From positions 806,001-870,000 of the forward strand of contig CAZILL010000001.1 of assembly GCA_964540105.1 (NCBI GenBank): DNA of 64,000 nt, read 5' to 3'. The DNA comes from DATKJY01 sp964540105 (GTDB taxonomy: Bacteria; Zixibacteria; MSB-5A5; GN15; FEB-12). Both the position numbers and the translations under genes were made by a program. This document shows positions 9,241-18,480 of the stretch, one piece after another. Numbering within the stretch: position 1 is the stretch's first letter; each line of letters opens with the position of its first letter. Below the pieces are notes generated by a model, which saw nothing but the letters and a program-made list of their open reading frames with translations, was not told the origin of the DNA and did not search any database.

Positions 9241-9839
9241 CGGGGCTGGTTCAATTTGGCGACAATGAGCGCCCTGGCCGATCGCAAAGCTTTACCTCGA
9301 TGGCTCACTTCGTTCTTTTCATCGAGCGTCATTTCCGAAAACCGTTTGTCTAACGGAGGAAAATAGAAGACCGGGTCGTATCCGAATCCCTGCTCTCCCC
9401 GTACACTATTCGTGATGAAGCCGTCAACACTGCCGTCAACGGTCTCAACCTCGAACTCGTTCCAGGCGATCGCGATTACACAACGGAATCTGGCTGTACG
9501 CTTCTCTTGTGGCACCCCTGCCAGTTCCAGAATCAGCTTTGTGTAGTTATCTTTATAGCTAACATTGTTGCCGGCATAGCGAGAAGAGAAGACTCCCGGT
9601 TTGCCACCGAGAGCGTCAACTTCGAGTCCGCTGTCGTCGGCAAGGGACGGATGGCCGGTGAACTCGGCGATCCCCTTTGCTTTCAGGATTGCGTTTTCTT
9701 CTAGCGTGGTACCGGTTTCCTCCGGATCAGGAAACTCAAGAAAATCGTTAGCGGTCAGAATCGTAATCGGGAGATCATCCAGCAGATGTCGTATCTCGGT
9801 GATCTTATCTCTGTTGTTTGTGGCCAGAACAAGCTGCAT
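9237..9839 (-). CDS. rdgB: XTP/dITP diphosphatase (RdgB/HAM1)
   Basis: A 200-residue enzyme that hydrolyses non-canonical purine triphosphates (ITP, XTP, dITP) to monophosphates, cleaning the nucleotide pool. Family marks are all present: LVLATNNRDKITEIRHLL at the start (nucleotide and magnesium site), EENAILKAKG, LADDSGLEVDALGG with the catalytic aspartates, and SHRGKALR near the C-terminus. Length is normal. It lies 18 bases after murI and is probably the last gene of the smpB-amidase-murI-rdgB operon. Confidence 0.96.
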   Translation of the reverse strand: MQLVLATNNRDKITEIRHLLDDLPITILTANDFLEFPDPEETGTTLEENAILKAKGIAEFTGHPSLADDSGLEVDALGGKPGVFSSRYAGNNVSYKDNYTKLILELAGVPQEKRTARFRCVIAIAWNEFEVETVDGSVDGFITNSVRGEQGFGYDPVFYFPPLDKRFSEMTLDEKNEVSHRGKALRSARALIVAKLNQPR

Positions 9840-9857
9840 GATCAGTCTCGGTCGCCA

Positions 9858-10676
9858 CTAATATCGACTGATATCGACCCGGGTGATTCGATCCACAACC
9901 TCGCCGAGGAATCGCGTTGCTACTTGAGAGAATTTCTCAGGAACATCGCTGACATAGAAGTCGTGCACGCCTTTGACGTCCCGGCCTTGCTTGCCCTCCG
10001 GCTTGAGAAGCGAGGACTCGACCAGCAGTTTATACGCCACACGAGCGGTCTCTTCACCCGAGTCGATCAGCGTGACCTTTTCTCCCACGGTCTCGGCGAT
10101 AACGTTCTTCAAGAGTGGGTAGTGGGTACAACCCAGGATCAGCGTGTCGATCTCGACATCGAGCATGGTCTTCAAGTAGTCACGTGCAATGAGGTATGTA
10201 GCTTCCTTGCCGACATATCCCTCCTCGACCAGCGGTACAAACAGGGGGCAGGCGAGAGAGAAGACCTTGATCGTGGCGTCGATGTCATGAATCGTTCGCG
10301 CGTACGCGTTGGAACTGATCGTGGCGGTTGTGCCGATGACTCCGATTCTACTGTTCTTCGTCTGCGCGACCGCAGCCTGTGCCCCCGGGCCGATCACACC
10401 GATCATCTGAAGGTCGCTCCCCTTACTCACTTCTTCGAGCGCGACCGACGAGGCCGTGTTGCAGGCACAGATGATGAACTTAACCTTCTGCTCGCTCAGA
10501 AAGGACACGTCCTGTCGCGTGAATTGGGTGATGATCTCCCTGGAGCGACCGCCATAAGGGGAACGGCCGACATCTCCGAAGTATACAATATCCTCGTGAG
10601 GCAAGAGCTTGAACAGTTCTCGGGCGACTGTAAGTCCCCCAACTCCGGAATCAAAAACCCCTATTGGAGCATTCAT
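9858..10676 (-). CDS. murI: Glutamate racemase
   Basis: A 272-residue enzyme that makes D-glutamate for peptidoglycan. The open frame runs 51 codons further upstream into the amidase gene, but the family start is MNAPIGVFDSGVGGLTVARE at 10676. Catalytic cysteines are seen in CACNTASS and in LGCTHYPLL, and YFGDVGRSPYGGR is the usual third motif. It follows the cell-wall amidase gene by 31 bases and precedes rdgB. No start conflict then remains with the amidase stop. Confidence 0.96.
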   Translation of the reverse strand: MNAPIGVFDSGVGGLTVARELFKLLPHEDIVYFGDVGRSPYGGRSREIITQFTRQDVSFLSEQKVKFIICACNTASSVALEEVSKGSDLQMIGVIGPGAQAAVAQTKNSRIGVIGTTATISSNAYARTIHDIDATIKVFSLACPLFVPLVEEGYVGKEATYLIARDYLKTMLDVEIDTLILGCTHYPLLKNVIAETVGEKVTLIDSGEETARVAYKLLVESSLLKPEGKQGRDVKGVHDFYVSDVPEKFSQVATRFLGEVVDRITRVDISRY

Positions 10677-10707
10677 CGTTTCTCCTGCGTCGTACCCTTG
10701 ATCGGGT

Positions 10708-12219
10708 TCATCTGCTTTCGTATTTGAGCTTGAATCGCTTGACGGCGTCGTATATGGCGGCGGCCAGCTCCTGCTGGAAGCCGCTCTTTTTGAGCAGTTT
10801 CTCTTCACTGTTGTTGGTAATGAACGCACTTTCGACCAGCACCGAGGGCGTGAAGACCTTGTTCAAAACAAAGAAGCCGGCCTGATCGACTCCCCTTGCC
10901 GGGATATCCAGTCTCTTCCGCAATTCGCGATCCATCATTATTGCCAGGTCGCTCGATTCCGCCTGGAATTCGGTCATGATCATTTCATTGAGGATTCCCA
11001 CGACGGGATCGTCGGCGACCGAAGGAGATTCAGAGTCATTTTCGCGTTCGCCAGCCGAGGCGTCGCGCAGAAAATAGCTGTTTTCGAGCTGCTCAACAGC
11101 TCTCGCCGAGTCGTTTCGGGCGGGGGCCAGGAAGAAGACATTCCAGCCCTGAGCGCCGGGAAGTGGTGAAGCGTTGGCGTGTATCGACACGAACAGATCC
11201 GCGCCGGCGTTATTCGCAATGTCGGCACGCTCCTGGAGCGTGACCTGTCTGTCGCTGTTGCGGGTCATCACGACTCGAAAAAGCTTATCTTTGCGGATAA
11301 GGTCACTCAGCGCACGAGCGATCGCAAGCGTGACATCCTTCTCACGAGTGCCTCCCCGTCCTATCGCGCCGTAATCAGAGCCGCCATGCCCCGGATCGAT
11401 AACGATGGCATCGATCTTCTTGTCCGGCCCGATCTTTGGCGCCGCCTGACTCGAATCCATAGTGAACTTTGCGTCAGCGATCGAAATCTGAATGCGCGGC
11501 GGGTCGTTGGCCAGTTTATGGTGCCAGGTAGTGACCGGGCGTCGCAGCTGGAGTGAGAGTTGTGCAACTCCCTCCTCCTGAAGGGTCTTGAGATCGAAGA
11601 GAAATCGGCTGTCTTTTCGAGATCCCATCCGCGCTGAGTTCAGGACGCCACCGCGAAAAGAGATGTTGATCCAATTCCCCTCGGTAACGAAAATGTCGTA
11701 TGGCAGCGGTTCCGCCAGGTTGACCTCAATGAGCAGGCCATTGGCTTTCGGCGAAAAGGAAAGATCGGTTACGTTGAAGTATGACGACTCCAGGCGAACG
11801 GTCCTCTCCTGATTGTTCCAGGTGACCTTCTGCGACAGAACAGGATCCAGGATTGGTACAAACGTGAGCGCCGGCACAAAGAGTTGGCCATCGCGATAGG
11901 TGACCGGGTAGGTTAAGTTTAGAATCGAGTCGTTCAGGGTGCAGAATGGCGCCTTTACCAGGAAGCTGAAGTGGAAACTCTTATCAACATAGCTGATCTT
12001 GCGTCCAAGTTGCTCCCAATCGAGGGTTCCTCCGACGATCTCAGCCAGCTCTGAAAGCGAGATATAGGTTACGCCGCTTTCGTCGTAGGACGCAACGGTC
12101 TCATTGCCCTCCGCAGTTATAACCGTCACCTTCGACCACGCCGGTGAAAACGCGATTGCAGTAACGAGCGCCATGCAACCGGCGATTAGCTTCGAATGGC
12201 GCTTGGTTCTCTCGTTCAA
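10708..12219 (-). CDS. N-acetylmuramoyl-L-alanine amidase (Amidase_3) with N-terminal wall-binding region
   Basis: A 503-residue exported zinc amidase that cuts the bond between muramic acid and the peptide stem. A signal peptide covers residues 1-29. Residues 31-145 look like a copper-amine-oxidase N-like domain (TYISLSELAEIVGGTLDW, GQLFVPALTF), and 146-250 resembles an AMIN-type beta domain. The catalytic domain (269-500) shows DPGHGG (275-280), E293, H347 in SIHAN and E463 in LVESAF. Together with pal and the Tol system it points to daughter-cell separation. Its start overlaps the smpB stop by four bases. Confidence 0.93.
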   Translation of the reverse strand: MNERTKRHSKLIAGCMALVTAIAFSPAWSKVTVITAEGNETVASYDESGVTYISLSELAEIVGGTLDWEQLGRKISYVDKSFHFSFLVKAPFCTLNDSILNLTYPVTYRDGQLFVPALTFVPILDPVLSQKVTWNNQERTVRLESSYFNVTDLSFSPKANGLLIEVNLAEPLPYDIFVTEGNWINISFRGGVLNSARMGSRKDSRFLFDLKTLQEEGVAQLSLQLRRPVTTWHHKLANDPPRIQISIADAKFTMDSSQAAPKIGPDKKIDAIVIDPGHGGSDYGAIGRGGTREKDVTLAIARALSDLIRKDKLFRVVMTRNSDRQVTLQERADIANNAGADLFVSIHANASPLPGAQGWNVFFLAPARNDSARAVEQLENSYFLRDASAGERENDSESPSVADDPVVGILNEMIMTEFQAESSDLAIMMDRELRKRLDIPARGVDQAGFFVLNKVFTPSVLVESAFITNNSEEKLLKKSGFQQELAAAIYDAVKRFKLKYESR

Positions 12220-12686
12220 TTCTGGTCCTTACGAGTCGCGCGTGCGATGCGACGCTTGGCCTCCGCCTCCGCGATCACCTGACGCTTGTCGTACTTCTTA
12301 CGCCCGATCCCAAGCCCGAGTTCGATTTTTGCCACTCTCCCTTTGAAATAGACGGCCAGTGGAATCAAAGCCATCCCGCGCTGTTCAGTCTTCACGAACA
12401 GTTTGCGAATCTCCTTCTTGTGCAAGAGGAGTCGACGCGGGCGGAGCGGGTCGATTGCTTCGGCGGTCGCCATCTTGTACGGCGTGATGTTCATATTCCT
12501 CAACACTACCTGTCCCCGTTCTACAAGAGCGTAGGCATCGGAGAGGTTGATTTTCCCTTCCCGTATCGATTTGACCTCGCTTCCACGAAGTTCGATGCCC
12601 GCCTCGATGGTTTCCGTGATCTCGTAATCATGGCGCGCCTTGCGATTACGGGCAACGAATTGGAGTTCATCCTTCTGAGTCGGCAT
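12216..12686 (-). CDS. smpB: SsrA-binding protein SmpB
   Basis: A 156-residue partner of tmRNA in ribosome rescue. Recognised by ARNRKARHDYEITETIEAGI, LRGSEVKSIREGKINLSDAY, LLLHKKEIRKL and the basic C-terminal tail KKYDKRQVIAEAEAKRRIAR that enters the mRNA channel. Length is normal. It is the first gene of the minus-strand run smpB-amidase-murI-rdgB. A tmRNA gene was looked for next to it and not found. Confidence 0.97.
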   Translation of the reverse strand: MPTQKDELQFVARNRKARHDYEITETIEAGIELRGSEVKSIREGKINLSDAYALVERGQVVLRNMNITPYKMATAEAIDPLRPRRLLLHKKEIRKLFVKTEQRGMALIPLAVYFKGRVAKIELGLGIGRKKYDKRQVIAEAEAKRRIARATRKDQN

Positions 12687-12886
12687 TCAAATAGAATAGG
12701 ATTCCATGACTTGATTTGCAATCAAAAAGGGCTCCCTGACCGAGCCGCGGGAATCTGCCATGTCCTTGCACTTGACCAAGATAGCTGATCGCGAATTCCG
12801 TGGGTAAATGTTATCTGCTCTCGGTCGACATAAGTACCATAACCCGACGGGAACCGTCCGTCGTGGATACAAGAGGGGAGTGAAAG

Positions 12887-13285
12887 ATGATCGATTCGCA
12901 GAGCAACAGGGCGGTGACAGTCCTTGTTGTTGATGATGAAGATAGCGTTTCCGGCCTGATCCAGGCGCTGTTGACCCGGAACGGCTATACGGTCATGACT
13001 GCGGCCACCGGTGCGGATGGTTTGGCTATGGCCGAGAAGACAAGACCGGACCTGATTCTCATGGACATAACAATGCCGGACATGGACGGTTACCAGGCGA
13101 CCGCCAGGATCAAGGAAAGTCCGGAGCTGCGCGATGTCCCCGTCATCTTTCTTACGGGAAAGACGCCAACTGAGGATGGCGGACGGGCGTTTGCCAGCGG
13201 AGGGCTGACTTTTGTGCGTAAGCCTTTCTCAAACCGCCAGCTTCTTGACCTCGTGGCGTTGACAATGCAGTCCGTAAATCGGTGA
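12887..13285 (+). CDS. Stand-alone response-regulator receiver protein (copy 1)
   Basis: A 132-residue protein made only of a CheY-like receiver domain. Acidic pocket D16/D17 (VVDDE), phosphorylated D60 (ILMDITMPDMDGY), T90 (FLTGK) and K112 (RKPF) are all present, so it should accept phosphate. There is no output domain, so it must act by binding a partner or as a relay. AGAGGGGAG precedes the start. It is followed 93 bases later by a paralogue whose active residues fall at identical positions. No histidine kinase is close by. Confidence 0.93.
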   Translation: MIDSQSNRAVTVLVVDDEDSVSGLIQALLTRNGYTVMTAATGADGLAMAEKTRPDLILMDITMPDMDGYQATARIKESPELRDVPVIFLTGKTPTEDGGRAFASGGLTFVRKPFSNRQLLDLVALTMQSVNR

Positions 13286-13378
13286 TTCTAAGCTAAATAT
13301 AGTCCGGTCGCCGGCCGATATACTGTATGTGATGTGCATCAGTTGCAACGGCAAGAAAACCTCGATTGGAATGGCTCG

Positions 13379-13780
13379 ATGTCACAAAAGATAAGGGTTC
13401 AGACAGCGAAGGTTCTGGTGATCGATGACGAGCCAGAGATCACTGATATTGTCGAAACCTTCCTGACCGAGGCCGGCTACACTGTCCGCGTCGAAAACTC
13501 TGCTCGAAGTGCCGTCTCCCGTGCGAGGGAATTCCATCCCGATGTCATCATCCTTGACATCATGATGCCGGAGATGGATGGGTATCAGATCTGCCAGGAT
13601 ATGAAAAAGGACATCACGCTGGTCGACGTTCCGATCGTCTTCCTGACCGGTAAAGATCGCAGTGACGACATGGGGCGATCATTCAAGGTTGGCGGCGACA
13701 TGTTTATCAAGAAGCCGTTTTCCTGTGAACGCTTGCTCGAAATAGTCAACATCGTGATCATGTCGTCGAACCATCACTGA
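13379..13780 (+). CDS. Stand-alone response-regulator receiver protein (copy 2)
   Basis: A 133-residue receiver-only protein. The ATG at 13379 is preferred over the upstream in-frame ATG at 13334 because the product then matches copy 1 in length. Active residues are D16/D17 (VIDDE), D60 (IILDIMMPEMDGY), T90 (FLTGK) and K112 (KKPF), numbered exactly as in copy 1. The pair looks like a tandem duplication, diverged outside the active site. The cognate kinase and the target are unknown. Confidence 0.93.
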   Translation: MSQKIRVQTAKVLVIDDEPEITDIVETFLTEAGYTVRVENSARSAVSRAREFHPDVIILDIMMPEMDGYQICQDMKKDITLVDVPIVFLTGKDRSDDMGRSFKVGGDMFIKKPFSCERLLEIVNIVIMSSNHH

Positions 13781-13827
13781 CGATCTCGGCACCGCATCTG
13801 GCGCGCGGAACAGAGCCCGTTCATACG

Positions 13828-14790
13828 CTACCCAGTCACAGCCTCGTTGACCGATTCAAGAAACGAATCGACTTCTACCCCGTGCATCCGACAGGCCATT
13901 TCAACTGATTCAAACGCTTGCCCCGGGCAGTCGAAACAGCCGGACCCAAAGTGTTTCTGGAAGACTGCGCGAGATTCGGGATAGTTCTGGATCACTTCGC
14001 CGATCAGGTTATCACCAGTAATAATCGAATCGTTTCTGTCCTGCGGTTTCTTCGCCACATCGAAGCCGGCGTCGCTGAACTTCTTGCGCACGTCGGTCAG
14101 GATTTCATCGAGGTCAAGACCGTGGTTTCGACAGGCCATGCCGAGCGTGACACCCATTGCCCGAACCCGGTCGATATGTCCAGGAAGAGCCAGAGATGAA
14201 AGACCTGCCTCAACAAGAAGTCCCTTGATATCCGAAAGCCGATCGATCAAATCAGCCACTCGCGAATTGGCGTCAACCTGAACAGGCGCGCCGGAACTCT
14301 TCGGTCTCTGAGACCCTTTCACCGAGACGGGCGGTGGGCTTGGAAGTACGACCCGGCCGGAAGCGGTAGGAGTTTCCTGCTTCTTCGCCTGCACCGTCTG
14401 GCTGAGGCTAAACCAGATGTTGATGACAAACATGAAAATTGACACGGCCTGAAGAGTGGCCGACGTTATGAACAATCCCTGATAGATCGTCTGACCGGTT
14501 TCGACCGCCAGACCGCGAAAAAGCACCATCCCGATCAGGCTTATGTTACCGGTCCAAAAGTGAACGGCGACCCAGCCGGGGAATTTCAGATCCGTGCCGT
14601 TGAACCGGGGCAGGATGAAATAGCCAATGCCAAACACCATCATTGACATGAATCCCAGTAGATTGAAATGAGTGTGGCTAAATTGGCCAAGGTAACTTGG
14701 GCCGGCAATACCGTTAATAATCCCTATGATCGTCGCCGCGGCCAGGTAGGTCACCGAAGCGTAAATGAAGAGTTTCATATACTTACTCAT
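13828..14790 (-). CDS. Haem-copper-oxidase-subunit-I-like membrane protein fused to DUF1858 domains
   Basis: A 320-residue fusion. Residues 1-140 hold four membrane helices with HTHFNLLGFMSMMVFGIGYF and FILPRF, like a short fragment of cytochrome oxidase subunit I or NnrS-type proteins, and histidines that could bind haem. A proline-rich linker follows (about 148-170). The cytoplasmic end has two DUF1858-like units: one at 173-240 lacking the cysteines, and one at 255-318 with CFDCPGQAFESVEMACRMHG. DUF1858 occurs in proteins of nitric oxide, iron-sulfur repair and hybrid cluster contexts. A redox or NO-sensing role is an inference. The gene is monocistronic and convergent with the receiver pair. 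Confidence 0.75.
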   Translation of the reverse strand: MSKYMKLFIYASVTYLAAATIIGIINGIAGPSYLGQFSHTHFNLLGFMSMMVFGIGYFILPRFNGTDLKFPGWVAVHFWTGNISLIGMVLFRGLAVETGQTIYQGLFITSATLQAVSIFMFVINIWFSLSQTVQAKKQETPTASGRVVLPSPPPVSVKGSQRPKSSGAPVQVDANSRVADLIDRLSDIKGLLVEAGLSSLALPGHIDRVRAMGVTLGMACRNHGLDLDEILTDVRKKFSDAGFDVAKKPQDRNDSIITGDNLIGEVIQNYPESRAVFQKHFGSGCFDCPGQAFESVEMACRMHGVEVDSFLESVNEAVTG

Positions 14791-14877
14791 ATCGAGCTCC
14801 CGTCAGTTAGGTTTCCGTTGAAGCAATTATCGGTGATAGGGACCCAATAGGCTTTGATCTAGGTCAAGAGGCTCGGA

Positions 14878-16935
14878 TCAATTGTGCTTGAGGAGGTCCC
14901 CGAATGCTTCTTCATCGATGACCGTGATACCGAGCTTTCTGGCCTGATCCAGCTTTGATCCAGGCTCAGATCCGCAGAGGAGAAAGTCCGTCTTCTTTGA
15001 GACCGCCCCCGCGACTGTTCCGCCGTTGACTTCAACCAGTTTCTTGAAATCACCGCGCGGTCTCGACAAGGTTCCGGTAATGACGAACGATTTCCCTGAC
15101 AGCTTGCCTGTTCTTGCGACGGCGTGAAAGTCCGGGAATTGGACGCCGCCTTGCCGAAGCCTGGCAATCAGCTGGCGGTTTCCGGAGCGCAGGAAGTATT
15201 CGACAATATTACGGGCGATGATCGGACCGACACCAGGTACGAGACTCAATTCATCGACCGTCGCACCCTGAAAGCGTTCGAACGATTGAAAGTGCTCTGC
15301 GAGCACCCGCGCCGAGGTTTCCCCGACCCCGACAATCCCGAGGGCATTGATAATCCGTGCGAGCGGTGTACTCCGGGCACGGTCGATGGCCGAGAGAAGA
15401 TTCTCCGCCTTCTTGTCACCCATCAGCTCCAACGGAAGCAGCTGCTCTTTCGTAGTGAAGAAGAGGTCGGCGGGGCTCTTCGCAATCCCCGCTTTGAGAA
15501 GTTGGCGCGCCAGTTTATCGCCAAGCCCCTCGATGTCGAAGCCTGACTTTGAGGCGAAGTGGATCAGATGTCCCTCGAGCTGCGCCGGGCATGACACATT
15601 GAAGCATCGAAATGCGGCCTCTCCATCCGGACGAACGATCGATTCGCCGCACGATGGACAACCCGGAGGGAAGGTGACCAGTATTGCCCCTTCACGGCGC
15701 TCTGACATAACAACTTCGACAACTTCCGGAATGACATCTCCCGCCCGACGGATGATGACGGTGTCGCCCTGACGGATATCGAGGTTCTTGATTTCGTCAT
15801 CGTTGTGCAGCGAGGCACTTGAAACCGTGACCCCGGAGACACGAACCGGTTGTAGTTTTGCGATCGGCGTCACGACACCCGTTCGACCGACCGAGAATTC
15901 AATCGCTTCGATCACCGTTTGGGCGAGCTCCGCGCTGAATTTCCACGCCACCGCCCAGCGCGGTGCCCGCGAAATCTGACCCAGCGACAGCTGATGGGTA
16001 AACGAATTGACTTTCACGACCATGCCGTCGATCTCATAGTCGAGATCGGGTCGCAGGTTTTCCAGAAGCTCGAAGTTCGCACGCACGGACTCGACTCCGA
16101 GCACAGTTTTCAGGTGCTCGTTGATGAGGAATCCTTCTTTGGTGAGGAACTCAGCCACGAGCTGTTGCGTGCTCAAACCGGGAAGATCTGTTGCTGAAAC
16201 GCCATAGGCGGAAAAAAGAAGCGGGCGAGAGGCGGTTATCTTCGGGTCTAATTGGCGCAGCGATCCAGCCGCCCCATTACGCGGATTTGCCAGAGGGGGG
16301 AGATTCGCTTCCAGCAGGTTCAGGTTGAGCGAAGCAAACGACGAGCGACGCATGATCACTTCCCCGCGCACCTCGAGAAGCGGATACATCCGCGAGGTCT
16401 CGTCCGACAGGCGCAGCGGGACATTCTTGATCGTTCGAAGATTCGATGTGATCTCCTCCCCGACCGCACCATCCCCCCGGGTCGAACCGACGGTCAGCAG
16501 CCCCTTTTCGTATACCAATTCCACGGCTAACCCGTCAAGCTTGGGTTCGGTTACGTATTCGATGGCATCGCTGGTCTCCAGTCCTTCGTGAACGCGCCGA
16601 TCAAAAGCCGTGAACTCTTCGAATGTGGTTACTTTCTGAAGCGAGAGCATACTTTGTCGATGCGTGACCGGATTGAATCTCTTTGACGGCGACGCGCCGA
16701 TTCTCTGACTCGGAGAATCGAGCGAGATAAGCGCGGGATAGTCCCTTTCGATTTCAAGAAGTCGGTCAAAGAGCGCGTCAAAAACTGCGTCGGCGACTGC
16801 CGGCTGGTCAAGCCCGTGATACAGGTAGTTATGGTGATTGATCTGCCGCTTGAGTTCTTCGTATTCTCCAAGCAGTTGTTTGGGTACGTTGGCCATGCCG
16901 AGAATTAAGACGGGATCACTTGAGCTGTCAATCAT
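14878..16935 (-). CDS. ligA: NAD-dependent DNA ligase
   Basis: Up to 685 residues; seals nicks in DNA using NAD. Order of domains: Ia domain (NHHNYLYHGLDQPAVADAVF), adenylation domain with catalytic lysine K132 in EPKLDGLA, OB fold, four-cysteine zinc finger (CPSCGESI ... CFNVSCPAQ), helix-hairpin-helix repeats (LGIVGVGETSARVLAEHF, LVPGVGPIIARNIVEYF) and a C-terminal BRCT domain (GKSFVITGTLSRPR). Starting at the second methionine (codon 14, MANVPKQ) would remove a non-conserved leader and is equally likely. It lies 90 bases after cpoB and may be read from the tol-pal transcript. Confidence 0.97.
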   Translation of the reverse strand: MIDSSSDPVLILGMANVPKQLLGEYEELKRQINHHNYLYHGLDQPAVADAVFDALFDRLLEIERDYPALISLDSPSQRIGASPSKRFNPVTHRQSMLSLQKVTTFEEFTAFDRRVHEGLETSDAIEYVTEPKLDGLAVELVYEKGLLTVGSTRGDGAVGEEITSNLRTIKNVPLRLSDETSRMYPLLEVRGEVIMRRSSFASLNLNLLEANLPPLANPRNGAAGSLRQLDPKITASRPLLFSAYGVSATDLPGLSTQQLVAEFLTKEGFLINEHLKTVLGVESVRANFELLENLRPDLDYEIDGMVVKVNSFTHQLSLGQISRAPRWAVAWKFSAELAQTVIEAIEFSVGRTGVVTPIAKLQPVRVSGVTVSSASLHNDDEIKNLDIRQGDTVIIRRAGDVIPEVVEVVMSERREGAILVTFPPGCPSCGESIVRPDGEAAFRCFNVSCPAQLEGHLIHFASKSGFDIEGLGDKLARQLLKAGIAKSPADLFFTTKEQLLPLELMGDKKAENLLSAIDRARSTPLARIINALGIVGVGETSARVLAEHFQSFERFQGATVDELSLVPGVGPIIARNIVEYFLRSGNRQLIARLRQGGVQFPDFHAVARTGKLSGKSFVITGTLSRPRGDFKKLVEVNGGTVAGAVSKKTDFLLCGSEPGSKLDQARKLGITVIDEEAFGDLLKHN

Positions 16936-17025
16936 AATGCCCGCCCTCTAAGCAGAACCCCGAACGGGTCCTGGGAATCCGATCGGGGTCTGAATCTCGC
17001 GGGCGCTCTGCCCGAGCTTCGAGAG

Positions 17026-17781
17026 CTACTTCAGTTCTTTCATGCGCTCCTTGGCCTGCTCCGCCTCGAGCGTTCCGGCAAACTCCTCTTGGAGCCGCTG
17101 GAATACCTTCTTGGCGTCCGCCTTCTGGCCCAGCTCCTGCTTGGACCGTCCGAGTTTGTACAAAGCTTGGCTGGTTTTCGCTGAACCCTTGAAGCTCTTG
17201 AGCAGGTAATCAAATTCGGAGACCGCATCGACGTACTTTTCAAGAGAGTAGTAACATTCGCCAATCCAGTAGTGGGCCTGATCGACCGACGCATGACGCG
17301 GGCAGGTCGTCAGAAATCCCCTGAAGCCGGCAATGGCCTTGTCGTATTCCCCTTTGCGCACCAGATTGAAGGCCTCATCGTACGTTGTCGTGCAGTCGGG
17401 CAAGGCACTTGCCACGCTGTCAGATCCATCCTGCGCGCCAACCGATCCTCTGAGAATCGACTTGTTCTTTCCAAGAGCGTCGATCTTCGTCGTAAGATCG
17501 CTATAGTTCTCGAGCAGTTTACTCAACTGACGTTGAAGCTCGTCGATCGAGGTAGACATGTCATTGCGCAACTTGCGATCCGCTTCAGCTCCGCCGGTTA
17601 TGATCGTATCCATCGCGGTGACGGATTTTTGCACGTTGTCATTCTGCTGTTCGATGCGATCAAGACGCGTGTTGATCTCTTCAACGTCCCGCTTAGTGAC
17701 GCAGCCAGAACCGATCAAACCTGCGCAGACCACAACCGCCGCTGCCAGGATACCTTTCTGCAGAATGCTGTGCTTCATCAT
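17026..17781 (-). CDS. cpoB: Tol-Pal coordinating protein CpoB (YbgF)-like lipoprotein
   Basis: A 251-residue envelope protein. The first 26 residues form a lipoprotein signal with lipobox IGSGC, so C27 should be lipidated; the E. coli protein is soluble, so this is a difference. A coiled-coil part (30-105) with DVEEINTRLDRIEQQND leads to the trimerising region, followed by three TPR-like units from about residue 135 (YDEAFNLVRKGEYDKAI, AHYWIGECYYSLEKYVDAV, ALYKLGRSKQELGQKADA). It links outer-membrane constriction with wall synthesis in known species. It is the last of the Tol genes. Confidence 0.88.
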   Translation of the reverse strand: MMKHSILQKGILAAAVVVCAGLIGSGCVTKRDVEEINTRLDRIEQQNDNVQKSVTAMDTIITGGAEADRKLRNDMSTSIDELQRQLSKLLENYSDLTTKIDALGKNKSILRGSVGAQDGSDSVASALPDCTTTYDEAFNLVRKGEYDKAIAGFRGFLTTCPRHASVDQAHYWIGECYYSLEKYVDAVSEFDYLLKSFKGSAKTSQALYKLGRSKQELGQKADAKKVFQRLQEEFAGTLEAEQAKERMKELK

Positions 17782-17814
17782 ATCGTTATATCGTCATATC
17801 GTTGATACTTGCTG

Positions 17815-18339
17815 CTACTGCGAGACGACCCGGAATTCACACCGGCGGTTCTTTGACCACGCGTCTTCGTTCGATCCGATCACCGCAGGGCGTTCTTTCC
17901 CATAACTGATTACCGAGAGTCGCTTGGCATCCACGCCCAAGCCAATCAGGTAGTCCATCGCGGCGCGTGCACGTCGCTCGCCCAGAGCTATATTGTACTC
18001 GACAGTCCCGCGCTCATCGCAATGCCCTTCGATCTTGACGACCGCCGTGGAATTGTCTTTCAGAAGAGTGTAATTGGCGTCCAAAGCACCCTTCGCGTCT
18101 GAGCGAAGATTATACTTGTCGTAATCAAAATACACGGTCTGGAATTGCGATTCCTTAAGTGTCGACTTCTCGTCCGAAGGCGTAGTCGTCGTTTCGTCGG
18201 TTTTGGGCGTATCTTTCTTGGTTGTTGGCGAAGTCTGAGTTACCTCCTCAGCAACCTTCTTCTTTCCGCACGAGGATGCCAGCAACGCGATTGCCAGAAC
18301 TCCGAGTATAAACAGAAAACCAGTTCTTTTCATGAGCAT
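17815..18339 (-). CDS. pal: Peptidoglycan-associated lipoprotein Pal
   Basis: A 174-residue outer-membrane lipoprotein. The ATG at 18339 is used because a long purine run (GGAGAAGGAG) precedes it. Lipobox LLASSC gives lipidated C24. A Thr-rich spacer (about 30-60) leads to the OmpA-like domain that binds diaminopimelate in peptidoglycan: VYFDYDKYNLRSDA, IEGHCDERGTVEYNIALGER and KNRRCEFRV. It ties the outer membrane to the wall and interacts with TolB. It lies between tolB and cpoB. Confidence 0.95.
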   Translation of the reverse strand: MLMKRTGFLFILGVLAIALLASSCGKKKVAEEVTQTSPTTKKDTPKTDETTTTPSDEKSTLKESQFQTVYFDYDKYNLRSDAKGALDANYTLLKDNSTAVVKIEGHCDERGTVEYNIALGERRARAAMDYLIGLGVDAKRLSVISYGKERPAVIGSNEDAWSKNRRCEFRVVSQ

Positions 18340-18480
18340 CGAATTCTCCTTCTCCTGATTAAGATCACTCACAATCCATTATGTATCACAAAATCTACCG
18401 CATGCTATTGGCTGGGTCAATAAAAAAACGTCTCCTTAAGGCTAGCGCACTGCCGGTCAATCCAGTCAACCACTTAACTT

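Noticed and set aside
9786..10727. 313-codon plus-strand frame opposite murI
   Set aside because: It is the mirror frame of a certain glutamate racemase gene; its sequence is low in hydrophobic pattern and has no family match.
12687..12886. Possible tmRNA gene next to smpB
   Set aside because: No tRNA-like ends or ANDE/ALAA-type tag frame could be found in the 200 bases.
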